Part shown: positions 17,773 through 25,046 of the stretch, one piece after another
How positions within the stretch are numbered: the stretch's first letter is position 1
Layout: the number at the start of each line of letters is the position of its first letter
Source of the DNA: an uncultured Bacteroidales bacterium
GTDB lineage: Bacteria > Bacteroidota > Bacteroidia > Bacteroidales > UBA932
Direction of reading: 5' to 3'
DNA: 42,281 nucleotides
Assembly: GCA_947367315.1 (NCBI GenBank)
Contig: CANBDX010000012.1
Span: 1-42,281 of the forward strand
Notes under the pieces: model-generated
Database searches by the model: none
What the model was told of the DNA's origin: nothing
What the model saw: the letters and a program-made list of their open reading frames with translations, nothing else
Program-made: the position numbers and the translations under genes

Positions 17773-18716
17773 TACCTGTATTTTCCCTCTTCATCCAGCA
17801 TGCCTAGATATGAGGAATATCTGTCATAGCTTATCTCACCGGCCTCCACTGCTTCCTTCACGGCGCATCCTGGCTCATGAGTATGGGTGCATGGAGCAAA
17901 ACGGCAGTCTTCGGAAACCCTCAGCATCTCCGGGAAATACAAGGCAATCTCCTCCTTCTTCAGGTCTACCAGGCCGAAGCCTCTCAGACCAGGAGTGTCC
18001 ACTATGAATCCCCCGGAAGAGAGCGCATACATCTCATAGAAAGTGGTGGTGTGCCTTCCCTGCACATGGGCTTCGGAAATCTCCCCCACCTTAGGGTCAA
18101 GCGACGGGTCAAGGGCCTTGATCAGAGACGACTTGCCCACTCCGGACACTCCCGAAAACAGGGATACATGCCCCCTGCAGGCCTCTCTGAGCTCATCCAC
18201 ACCCTCACCGGTCTTTGCAGAGACCTCCATAACAGGATATCCTGCTCCCTCATATATCTCATGGAAGGCGGCAAGCATCTCCGCATGGGACTCGCGGTAA
18301 AGGTCCACCTTGTTCAGCACGATGGTTACGGGAACGTTATATACCTCGCATGTCACGAGGATACGGTCCAGAAACGGCAGCTTTAACTCAGGATAATCTA
18401 TGGTGGCGATTATGAACGCACGGTCCAGATTGGACGCGATGATATGCGACTGACGGGAGAGGTTGGTGGATTTGCGGATTATGTAGTTCCTGCGGGGATG
18501 GACCGCTGTTATCGCTGCAGGATTTTCTTCGGACACAGGGCCATCGGCCTCGAATGTCACCTTATCTCCCACGGCCACAGGGTTGGTGGCGGTGCTTCCC
18601 TTAAGACGTATCTTTCCCCTGAGCACTGCAGGAAAAAGATCCCACTCCGGCAGCTGGGCCAGAAGATAATGGCTGCCGGTATGCTTAACTACTGTTGCTT
18701 CTCCTTTTACTGTCAT
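17772..18716 (-). CDS. rsgA: Ribosome small-subunit-dependent GTPase A
   Basis: The 314-residue protein has an N-terminal OB fold, then a circularly permuted GTPase domain: NKVD (G4) comes before the P-loop GVSGVGKSSLI and DTPGLRGFG (G3). A C-terminal zinc motif CRFAPCTHTHEPGC follows. It helps late maturation of the 30S subunit in the cytoplasm. I place the start at ATG 18716: a longer frame reaches 18833, but its extra 39 residues are hydrophobic, absent from the family, and cross the promoters. A TATCTTTG box lies only four bases before the ATG, implying a very short or absent leader. First gene of the rsgA-MATE-MFS-malQ run. Confidence 0.94.
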   Translation of the reverse strand: MTVKGEATVVKHTGSHYLLAQLPEWDLFPAVLRGKIRLKGSTATNPVAVGDKVTFEADGPVSEENPAAITAVHPRRNYIIRKSTNLSRQSHIIASNLDRAFIIATIDYPELKLPFLDRILVTCEVYNVPVTIVLNKVDLYRESHAEMLAAFHEIYEGAGYPVMEVSAKTGEGVDELREACRGHVSLFSGVSGVGKSSLIKALDPSLDPKVGEISEAHVQGRHTTTFYEMYALSSGGFIVDTPGLRGFGLVDLKKEEIALYFPEMLRVSEDCRFAPCTHTHEPGCAVKEAVEAGEISYDRYSSYLGMLDEEGKYR

Positions 18717-18717
18717 G

Positions 18718-18748
18718 TTGCAAAGATAGCAAGGAATACTTAACTTTG
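18718..18748 (+). promoter_or_regulatory. Promoter of the prenyl synthetase gene
   Basis: TTG (18718-18720), 20 bases, then TAACTTTG (18741-18748) fit the Bacteroidota consensus in both elements and spacing. The ATG follows after 23 bases. The -33 element directly abuts the opposing rsgA -7 box. Confidence 0.75.
18721..18728 (-). promoter_or_regulatory. -7 promoter box of rsgA
   Basis: The minus strand reads TATCTTTG, four bases before the rsgA ATG. It faces away from the prenyl synthetase -7 box, with 12 bases between the two. No clear -33 element is visible. Confidence 0.55.
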
Positions 18749-18771
18749 CAGGATATAGTGCACAAAAGTTT

Positions 18772-19758
18772 ATGATACAGGAAAAGCATATCGAGACCAC
18801 CCTCAAGGAGATGTTCTCGAATCTCACATTCACGGCTGAACCTGCCGGACTTTATGACCCTCTGAGATATATGATTCAGATCGGGGGCAAAAGGATTCGT
18901 CCATGTCTCTGTCTGACTGCATATGCGCTGTACAGGGATGAGTTCTGCGAGGAGATTCTGACTCCGGCTGCAGCATTGGAAGTCTTCCACAGCTTCACGC
19001 TCATCCATGACGACATCATGGACAAGGCGGATGTACGCAGGGGAGTGCCTACAGTGTACCGTAAGTGGGACGAAAACACAGCTATTCTTTCGGGAGACGT
19101 AATGTCCATAGAGAGCTACAGGATGCTGGCAAAGGCTCCTGCAGATGTGCTGCCTCAGGCTCTCGGGCTGTTTTCAAAGACAGCGGCTGAAGTCTGCGAA
19201 GGGCAGCAGTACGATATGGATTTCGAGGACATGGACTTCGTGCCGATGGAGGATTACATGAAGATGATAGGTCTAAAGACCGCCGTGCTGATAGCCTGCT
19301 CAGCTAAAATGGGAGCAATAATTGCCGGAGCACCGGAGGCTTCTGCCGACCTTCTTTACAGGTTCGGCTATGACCTCGGTCTTGCATTCCAGGTGGCAGA
19401 TGACTGGCTCGACACATATGCAGACCCTGAGGTATTCGGGAAAGCTATCGGAGGAGACATCCTCAACAACAAGAAGAACTGGCTGACTACCAGGGCATTC
19501 GAGAAGGCATCGGAACAGGTGCGGGAGCAGCTGATTTCCGCCATGGCATTGCCTATAGAGACTGAAGAGCAGAAGGAAGCAAAAATTGCTGCATTCAAGG
19601 CCGTCTATGCTTCGCTTGAGGTAGGAGAAGAGGCCAAGCAGGAAATCATAAGGCTGCACGCCCAAGCCATGAGCTATATAGCAGAGCTGGGGCTCGCTCC
19701 AGAGAAGGCCGCTCTTCTTGAAAACTATGCAAAGAAACTGATCGGTAGAACTAAATAA
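18772..19758 (+). CDS. Short-chain trans-polyprenyl diphosphate synthase (probably GGPP/FPP type)
   Basis: The 328-residue protein has both aspartate-rich motifs of the family: DDIMD at 80-84 (first) and DDWLD (second, QVADDWLDTY). GGKRIRP (about 38-44) and the KT motif (GLKTAVL) are also present. It joins isopentenyl diphosphate units to allylic diphosphates in the cytoplasm. Chain length: Phe75 lies five residues before the first Asp and the first motif has no two-residue insertion, which resembles archaeal-type geranylgeranyl diphosphate synthases more than bacterial FPP synthases; this is inference. Own promoter; a repeat array follows. Confidence 0.92.
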   Translation: MIQEKHIETTLKEMFSNLTFTAEPAGLYDPLRYMIQIGGKRIRPCLCLTAYALYRDEFCEEILTPAAALEVFHSFTLIHDDIMDKADVRRGVPTVYRKWDENTAILSGDVMSIESYRMLAKAPADVLPQALGLFSKTAAEVCEGQQYDMDFEDMDFVPMEDYMKMIGLKTAVLIACSAKMGAIIAGAPEASADLLYRFGYDLGLAFQVADDWLDTYADPEVFGKAIGGDILNNKKNWLTTRAFEKASEQVREQLISAMALPIETEEQKEAKIAAFKAVYASLEVGEEAKQEIIRLHAQAMSYIAELGLAPEKAALLENYAKKLIGRTK

Positions 19759-19763
19759 AAAAG

Positions 19764-19907
19764 ATTTCTCCACTCGTTTCACTCGGTCGAAATGACAGAA
19801 TGTCAATTGGTCGGAATGATGTAACACTGTCATCACGAGCGAAGATGTAACATTGTCATCCCGAGCGAAGATGTAACATTGTCATCCCGAGCGAAGCCGA
19901 GGGATCT
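19764..19907 (+). repeat. Extragenic repeat array: three tandem 26-bp units ending at the trhP start
   Basis: Three near-identical 26-bp units (19818-19843, 19844-19869, 19870-19895) each contain GTCATCCCGAGCGAA or a one-base variant. The last runs into GCCGAGGGATCT (19896-19907), the canonical end of the GTCATTCCGAGCGAAG repeat family. Upstream, about 19764-19797, lies an opposite-facing relative: its minus strand reads like TGTCATTTCGACCGAGTGAA and continues to GGAGAAATCTT. The array fills nearly the whole gap between the prenyl synthetase and trhP and ends five bases before the ATG of the latter. There are no spacers, so it is not CRISPR. Confidence 0.8.
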
Positions 19908-19912
19908 TTATA

Positions 19913-21247
19913 ATGAATATGGAAAAGAAAAAGTTAGAAATCATGGCGCCGGCAGGTAACTTCGAGTGTCTGCACGCAGCCATACAGGGAGGCGCAGACT
20001 CAGTGTATTTCGGTGTCGAGAAGCTGAATATGAGGTCACACTCGGCCAACAACTTCAAGATGACAGATCTTGCAGAGATCGTGAAGACCTGCTCTCAGTA
20101 TGGCGTCAAGACATATCTCACCCTCAATATCGCCCTCTTCGGAGAAGACCTTGAGGACATGAGGCGCACGCTGGATGCAGCCAAGGCAGCCGGAATCACC
20201 GCCGTGATCGCGTCAGACATGGCCGCCATCATATATGCCCGCCAGATCGGTGTGGAAGTGCATATCTCGACCCAGCTCAGCATCTCGAACATCGAGGCAT
20301 TGCGTTTCTACGCACAGTTTGCCGACGTGATCGTTCTTGCACGCGAGCTCAACCTCGGACAGGTCAAGGAAATCAAGAGGGCAATCGACGAGGAACATAT
20401 ATGCGGACCTTCCGGACGTCTAGTAGAGATCGAGATGTTCGCCCACGGAGCGCTCTGCATGGCCATTTCAGGCAAGTGCTACCTGAGTCTGCATGAGTAC
20501 GGGGCATCCGCAAACCGCGGTTCATGCTTCCAGCTCTGCCGCCGCGCCTACAAGGTGGAGGACAGGGAGACAGGCATGCAGCTGGAGATTGACAACAAAT
20601 ACATCATGTCCCCTAAGGACCTGTGCACCATAGAGTTCATGGACAAGATCATCGACGCCGGCGTGACAGTGTTCAAGATAGAGGGACGCGCCCGCTCGGC
20701 AGAATACGTGAAGAGGGTGGCTTCATGCTACCGTAGAGCAGCTGACGCCGTATGCAACGGCACATATACACCGGAACTGGGAACTGCCATGAAGAAGGAG
20801 CTCGAAGAAGTGTTCAACAGAGGATTCTGGGACGGCTACTATCAGGGAGCACGGCTCGGAGAATGGTGCGATGTCTATGGCAGCACTGCTACACGCAAGA
20901 AGGCTTATTGCGGCAAGATCACCAACTGGTTCGGAAAGCTCGGAGTGGCGGAGATTCTCGTGGAATCCAACGCCCTCAAGGTGGGAGACAAGATCCTTAT
21001 CATCGGACCGACATCAGGATGCGTGGAATACACCGTGCCTGAAATCCGCGTGGATCTCAAGCCAGTGCAGGAAGCCGGCAAGGGAGTTTACTGTTCTATT
21101 CCCATAGACTGGAGCAAGGTGGTTCCGGGAGCTCGCGAAGAGGCATTGAGCCTTTGCGGCGATGGATGCAACGAGGTTACCTGCCGTGCCATCGAGGAGA
21201 CCCGCCTGCGTCGCAGCGACAAGGTCTATATATGGCCGGAAGCCTAA
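19913..21247 (+). CDS. trhP: U32-family protein, TrhP-like (tRNA U34 hydroxylation)
   Basis: The 444-residue protein starts MNMEKKKLEIMAPAGNFECL; ATG 19919 is an alternative start. It contains the peptidase-U32 signature EMFAHGALCMAISGKCYLS and the following GSCFQLCRR, giving four cysteines likely to bind an iron-sulfur cluster. The length and C-terminal beta-barrel part (about 335-444) fit YegQ/TrhP, which contributes to 5-hydroxyuridine formation at tRNA position 34 using prephenate. True peptidase activity is doubtful for this group. No TAnnTTTG box lies directly upstream; transcription probably reads through from the prenyl synthetase gene across the repeats. Its stop overlaps that of recO by four bases. 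Confidence 0.82.
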   Translation: MNMEKKKLEIMAPAGNFECLHAAIQGGADSVYFGVEKLNMRSHSANNFKMTDLAEIVKTCSQYGVKTYLTLNIALFGEDLEDMRRTLDAAKAAGITAVIASDMAAIIYARQIGVEVHISTQLSISNIEALRFYAQFADVIVLARELNLGQVKEIKRAIDEEHICGPSGRLVEIEMFAHGALCMAISGKCYLSLHEYGASANRGSCFQLCRRAYKVEDRETGMQLEIDNKYIMSPKDLCTIEFMDKIIDAGVTVFKIEGRARSAEYVKRVASCYRRAADAVCNGTYTPELGTAMKKELEEVFNRGFWDGYYQGARLGEWCDVYGSTATRKKAYCGKITNWFGKLGVAEILVESNALKVGDKILIIGPTSGCVEYTVPEIRVDLKPVQEAGKGVYCSIPIDWSKVVPGAREEALSLCGDGCNEVTCRAIEETRLRRSDKVYIWPEA

Positions 21248-21894
21248 GCAAAAAGTTCGCGGAGGACTTTCAGGGAGTTCACATTGACCGAAGACTCGGT
21301 GTGATGTTCTATGTAGCGGAGGATTTCCTCCGCTATTTCATTTCTCACCGCTCCGGAGAGAGGAATGAGCATGGACTCCGCAAAAGGGAGGGTCATGAAC
21401 TTTTCCACTATCGTGTAGTGGACCCCGACGAAAGGCATGAGGTCGTGGGACTGCGGGCTGAATCCGAGATTAACTGCCAGTTCCATGAGGAAACGTATGT
21501 GGAAATTGCTGAAGTCGGACGTGATGGCATCAAGCAGGAGAATACTTTTCTCGCACCATTCATAAAGTCCTTCTTCGCTGCATCCTTCACGTACAATGCG
21601 ATATAGGACTTCGCTCATGAACATCGTCATGGAGTTCTTGAAGAGGTTGTCCCTTATGCCGGAGAGCGGATATGCCACGGAGATATTGCGGGCAGTCATC
21701 AGCGAGGACTTCGGATTCTCCACAACATCGGCTTCAAGGATATTCAGAGGCAGGAACATGGCCATCTGGCGCTTCCCTGCCCCGCGCACAAGAAAACTTC
21801 GCCGTCCGTAATCCCTGCTGAGGGTATGGACGACGAGAGAATTCTCACCGAATTTGGTGGTGTGCAGAACTATCAGTTCGGTGGTCTGGGTCAC
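21244..21894 (-). CDS. recO: DNA repair protein RecO
   Basis: The 216-residue protein has an N-terminal OB fold (TELIVLHTTKFGENSLVVHT, then RDYGRRSFLVRGAGK) and a helical C-terminal part with the RecO pattern (FLMELAVNLGFSPQ). It would load RecA with RecR in recombinational repair. The start is GTG at 21894; the next in-frame Met is too far inside. The zinc-binding CxxC pairs of some RecO proteins are absent, and the protein is slightly short. It lies downstream of rdgB on the same strand across a repeat. Its TAG overlaps the trhP TAA (CTAA, 21244-21247). Confidence 0.85.
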   Translation of the reverse strand: MTQTTELIVLHTTKFGENSLVVHTLSRDYGRRSFLVRGAGKRQMAMFLPLNILEADVVENPKSSLMTARNISVAYPLSGIRDNLFKNSMTMFMSEVLYRIVREGCSEEGLYEWCEKSILLLDAITSDFSNFHIRFLMELAVNLGFSPQSHDLMPFVGVHYTIVEKFMTLPFAESMLIPLSGAVRNEIAEEILRYIEHHTESSVNVNSLKVLRELFA

Positions 21895-21906
21895 AATTAA
21901 TTATTT

Positions 21907-21982
21907 AGATTCCTCGACTTCGCTCGGAATGACATGAATACTTCGTTCGAAAAGATATGAACAATCCGCTCGGGAGAAGATG
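21907..21982 (-). repeat. Extragenic repeat array between rdgB and recO
   Basis: The minus strand reads GTCATTCCGAGCGAAG, then TCGAGGAATCT (21933-21907), a canonical member of the repeat family. Two degenerate copies precede it (with TTTTCGAACGAAG and CCCGAGCGGA, up to about 21982). The conserved end lies 12 bases before the recO GTG. Its chance translation contains VIPSEVEES, a phrase typical of misannotated repeat peptides. The layout copies the array before trhP. Confidence 0.75.
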
Positions 21983-21988
21983 ACAGAA

Positions 21989-22618
21989 TCATCGGTTTTC
22001 ATGCAGCCACATCGCCATGGCGCGAAGAGCCTTGCCTCTGTGGGATATTTCGTTCTTCTGTTCCTCGGTGATGTCTGCAAGAGTCTCGCCCGGATACTCG
22101 TCAGCGATGAAGATCGGGTCATATCCGAATCCTCCGTTACCAGACTTTTCCCTTGCTATGGTGCCTTCGAGAGTCCCCTCAAAGAAATGCTTCTCACCAT
22201 CGAGTATCAAGGTTATTACGCTTTTGAATCTTGCCCTTCTCGAGAAAGGCTTCACCCTAAGGCCCAGGCCGGCAGCCATATGTGACTCACACTCCAGCAC
22301 CTGGAGCTCGTACAGGACCTTATCCATATTGGCATTGAAATCCTTTCCCTCACCGGCATATCGCGCCGTATATACGCCCGGAGCTCCACCGAGAGCATCC
22401 ACTTCAAGTCCTGTATCGTCTGCAAAACAATCGCATCCGCATCTGTCATAAAGATATTGAGCCTTCTGCAAAGAATTAGCCCTCAGCGTATTTCCTGTCT
22501 CCGGGATATCTTCCTCGATTCCTACCTGGCATGGGGTAACGAGCTCAAAATCCCCACCTAAAATCTCTGATGCTTCACGCAGTTTGCCGCTGTTGCCCGT
22601 TGCAAAAACCATTTTCAT
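21989..22618 (-). CDS. rdgB: XTP/dITP pyrophosphatase (RdgB/HAM1 family)
   Basis: The 209-residue protein has all family motifs: substrate loop FATGNSGK at 5-12, ADDTGLEVDALGGAPGVYTA, KSGNGGFGYDPIF and SHRGKAL near the end. It hydrolyses non-canonical purine triphosphates to monophosphates, keeping ITP and XTP out of DNA. Cytoplasmic. A TACCTTTG promoter box lies at 22660-22653. recO follows on the same strand after 94 bases of mostly repeat. Confidence 0.96.
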   Translation of the reverse strand: MKMVFATGNSGKLREASEILGGDFELVTPCQVGIEEDIPETGNTLRANSLQKAQYLYDRCGCDCFADDTGLEVDALGGAPGVYTARYAGEGKDFNANMDKVLYELQVLECESHMAAGLGLRVKPFSRRARFKSVITLILDGEKHFFEGTLEGTIAREKSGNGGFGYDPIFIADEYPGETLADITEEQKNEISHRGKALRAMAMWLHENR

Positions 22619-22652
22619 AAAACTGCTTGTTATATATTACTAAAATCCTCTG

Positions 22653-22660
22653 CAAAGGTA
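22653..22660 (-). promoter_or_regulatory. -7 promoter box of rdgB
   Basis: The minus strand reads TACCTTTG, 34 bases before the rdgB ATG. It faces away from the S41 protease box with 12 bases between. Confidence 0.6.
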
Positions 22661-22672
22661 GAAAATATTTCG

Positions 22673-22680
22673 TATTTTTG
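22673..22680 (+). promoter_or_regulatory. -7 promoter box of the S41 protease operon
   Basis: TATTTTTG matches TAnnTTTG and is followed by a 77-base leader. It is the outward partner of the rdgB box. No clear -33 element. Confidence 0.6.
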
Positions 22681-22757
22681 TGGCACAGATTATGCCGGAT
22701 TCGCCAGCAGGGAAGCATATTCCAGTCCGCATATGAATCCGAATAAATAAAACACAT

Positions 22758-24374
22758 ATGAAGAATTTACGTTTTGTCATGGCAGCAGCCATGATTTTTG
22801 TCGCTTACCATATCGCTGATGCACAATCCAAGAACTTCAAGCTCGGTCAGTGGGTGGAAATTCAGAACTCCATAATAAAGGAACTCAACCGCTCATACGT
22901 GGACACGCTTCCCGTGGACCGCATCATGAGGGCCGGAGTGGACGCCATGCTCAAGGAGCTTGACCCATATACCATATATATTCCCGAGGAGGAGAACGAG
23001 GATCTCGAGATGATGCTTTCAAAGACTTACGGAGGCATCGGAGCCATCATCCACAAAAAAAAGGATGAAAATGTGGTGATAAACGAGCCGTATTTCGGTT
23101 CTCCGGCATATAAGAACGGTCTTGTCTGCGGAGATGAGATCCTGGAAATCGACGGACTCCCTACCAAGGGGCTGGAAACGAAGGAAAGCAGCGACAGAAT
23201 GAAGGGAAAGCCCGGCACCCAGGTGGTGTTCAAGGTGAAGAAGGTACGTACCGGCGACACCCTCGACATACCCATAATAAGGGAACGCATCCACTTCCCT
23301 GACATCGAATATTCCGGAATGCTTGACGACACCACCGGATATGTCCTCCAGAGCAGTTTCACCAGAGATGTATCGAAGGACCTTAGAAAGAGATTCATAG
23401 AACTCAAGGACAAGGGCATGAAGAGATTCGTGCTGGACCTCAGAGGCAACGGAGGCGGTCTGATGCAGGAAGCGATAGAGATTGTTTCCCTCTTCGTGCC
23501 AAAAGGCTCGCTCGTGGTGTCTTCGAAAGGCATGACAGAGGACACGGAACATAAATACTACACGGAAAGCGACCCTGTGGATGTCGGGATGCCTTTAATA
23601 GTAATGATAGACTCGGGATCCGCTTCATCATCAGAAATCGTTGCCGGAGCCCTTCAGGATATGGACCGCGCTACCATAATGGGCAAGAGAAGCTATGGTA
23701 AGGGCCTTGTGCAGTCCATAAGGCCTCTTCCATACAACGGACAGATGAAAATCACCACCTCGAAATATTATACACCAAGCGGACGCTGCGTTCAGGCTAT
23801 CGATTACTCGAACCGCAACGAAGACGGCAGCGTAGGCCATATTCCAGACTCGCTCACGAAAGAGTTCCGGACGGCATCAGGAAGAATCGTAAGGGACGGC
23901 GGCGGCATCACCCCTGACGTGGATATCGAAGTGCCGCAGTACAGCCGTCTGGTATATTCGCTTGTACTCGGAGGAGTCATCGACCAGTATGTGCTCAATT
24001 TCGCAAGAAAGAACGGAAGCATTCCGGCTGTGGATGATTTCCATTTCTCCGACAAGGATTTCGAAGATTTCATATCATTCGCCAAGACCCAGGAATTCGA
24101 CTACAGAAGCAGCGCCAAGACCTATTACGACTCGATGAAGAAGGAGCTGGAGAAGGACGGTCTTGCAGACGCAATGAAAGACGAGCTTGCTGCCATGGAA
24201 AAGGCTCTGGAAATGGACAAGGAGAGATTCATCCGTCTCAAGAAAGACGAGATAATCCCGTTCATCGAAGAAGAGATAGCCACACGCTACTGGTATCAGG
24301 AAGCCGGAGTGAAGGTTCGTCTGCGCTATGACGAGCAGTTGAAAAAAGCCCTTGAAACCAGCGTGGCGATATAA
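22758..24374 (+). CDS. S41-family C-terminal processing protease (CtpA/Tsp-like)
   Basis: The 538-residue protein has a signal sequence ending near HIADAQ (about residue 23), so it is probably periplasmic. A PDZ domain (about 95-170, GSPAYKNGLVCGDEILEIDG) precedes the S41 domain. Catalytic residues are Ser290 in DSGSASSSEIVAGAL and Lys315 in RSYGKGLVQ, spaced 25 residues as in CtpB. A helical C-terminal tail of about 130 residues follows. The enzyme would cut exported proteins near their C-termini. It is first in a plus-strand run with a HAD phosphatase 15 bases downstream. Confidence 0.94.
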   Translation: MKNLRFVMAAAMIFVAYHIADAQSKNFKLGQWVEIQNSIIKELNRSYVDTLPVDRIMRAGVDAMLKELDPYTIYIPEEENEDLEMMLSKTYGGIGAIIHKKKDENVVINEPYFGSPAYKNGLVCGDEILEIDGLPTKGLETKESSDRMKGKPGTQVVFKVKKVRTGDTLDIPIIRERIHFPDIEYSGMLDDTTGYVLQSSFTRDVSKDLRKRFIELKDKGMKRFVLDLRGNGGGLMQEAIEIVSLFVPKGSLVVSSKGMTEDTEHKYYTESDPVDVGMPLIVMIDSGSASSSEIVAGALQDMDRATIMGKRSYGKGLVQSIRPLPYNGQMKITTSKYYTPSGRCVQAIDYSNRNEDGSVGHIPDSLTKEFRTASGRIVRDGGGITPDVDIEVPQYSRLVYSLVLGGVIDQYVLNFARKNGSIPAVDDFHFSDKDFEDFISFAKTQEFDYRSSAKTYYDSMKKELEKDGLADAMKDELAAMEKALEMDKERFIRLKKDEIIPFIEEEIATRYWYQEAGVKVRLRYDEQLKKALETSVAI

Positions 24375-24389
24375 ACAAGATAAAGGCCT

Positions 24390-25007
24390 ATGATAATTCT
24401 ATTTGATTTCGACGGTGTCATAGTGGATACCGAGTCCCAATATACTTCATTCTGGGACAGGATCGGCAGGAAATATCTTGACCTTGAAGGCTTCGGTCAT
24501 ATGATCAAAGGACAGACACTCAAGCAGATCTTCGGAAAATATTTCGAAGGGATGGAGAAGGAGCAGGAAGAGGTAATACCTATGCTGGATGCATTCGAGG
24601 AGCAGATGTCATATGATTACATAGCGGGAGTCACCCGGTTCCTGTCCGAGGCAAAGGATGCAGGAATCCGTACAGCCATTGTCACCAGTTCGAACGATGC
24701 AAAGATGTCCCATGCACTCAAGGCCCATCCGGAACTGCCCGAGCTCGTGGATGCCATACTCACCAGCGAACATTTCTCCAGATCGAAGCCGGATCCTGAA
24801 TGCTTTCTGAAGGGTATGGAAGTACTTGGAGGCACTCCGGAAGACACATATGTGTTCGAGGACTCGTTCCACGGTCTGAAAGCCGGCAGGGCATCCGGAG
24901 CCAAGGTGATAGGCCTGGCCACAACCAACCCGGAAGAAGCAATCGCCCCTCTCTGTGATATGGTTATAAATGACTTCAACGGCCTGTATCTCAAGGATCT
25001 TACATAA
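24390..25007 (+). CDS. HAD-superfamily hydrolase, beta-phosphoglucomutase/phosphatase-like
   Basis: The 205-residue protein shows all four HAD motifs: FDFDGVIVDTE (nucleophile Asp at 6), VTSSN (motif II), the Lys of SKPDPECF (motif III) and VFEDSFHGLKAG (motif IV). A helical cap sits between motifs I and II. This is subfamily I with small-phosphosugar phosphatases and beta-phosphoglucomutases. The substrate cannot be decided. It is 15 bases after the protease gene and 39 before the galactanase, so co-transcription is likely. Confidence 0.88.
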   Translation: MIILFDFDGVIVDTESQYTSFWDRIGRKYLDLEGFGHMIKGQTLKQIFGKYFEGMEKEQEEVIPMLDAFEEQMSYDYIAGVTRFLSEAKDAGIRTAIVTSSNDAKMSHALKAHPELPELVDAILTSEHFSRSKPDPECFLKGMEVLGGTPEDTYVFEDSFHGLKAGRASGAKVIGLATTNPEEAIAPLCDMVINDFNGLYLKDLT

Positions 25008-25046
25008 GCCCAAAGGCCTTGTGAAGATGATGAGGACAGATTATCA

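Noticed and set aside
18717..18833. 39-residue N-terminal extension of RsgA
   Set aside because: The extension does not fit the family, crosses both promoters and overlaps the divergent prenyl synthetase start.
19818..19907. CRISPR-like array
   Set aside because: The 26-bp units are directly adjacent with no unique spacers, and the sequence belongs to a known extragenic repeat type.
21901..22122. 73-codon open frame containing VIPSEVEES
   Set aside because: This is the usual chance translation of the extragenic repeat and it overlaps rdgB.
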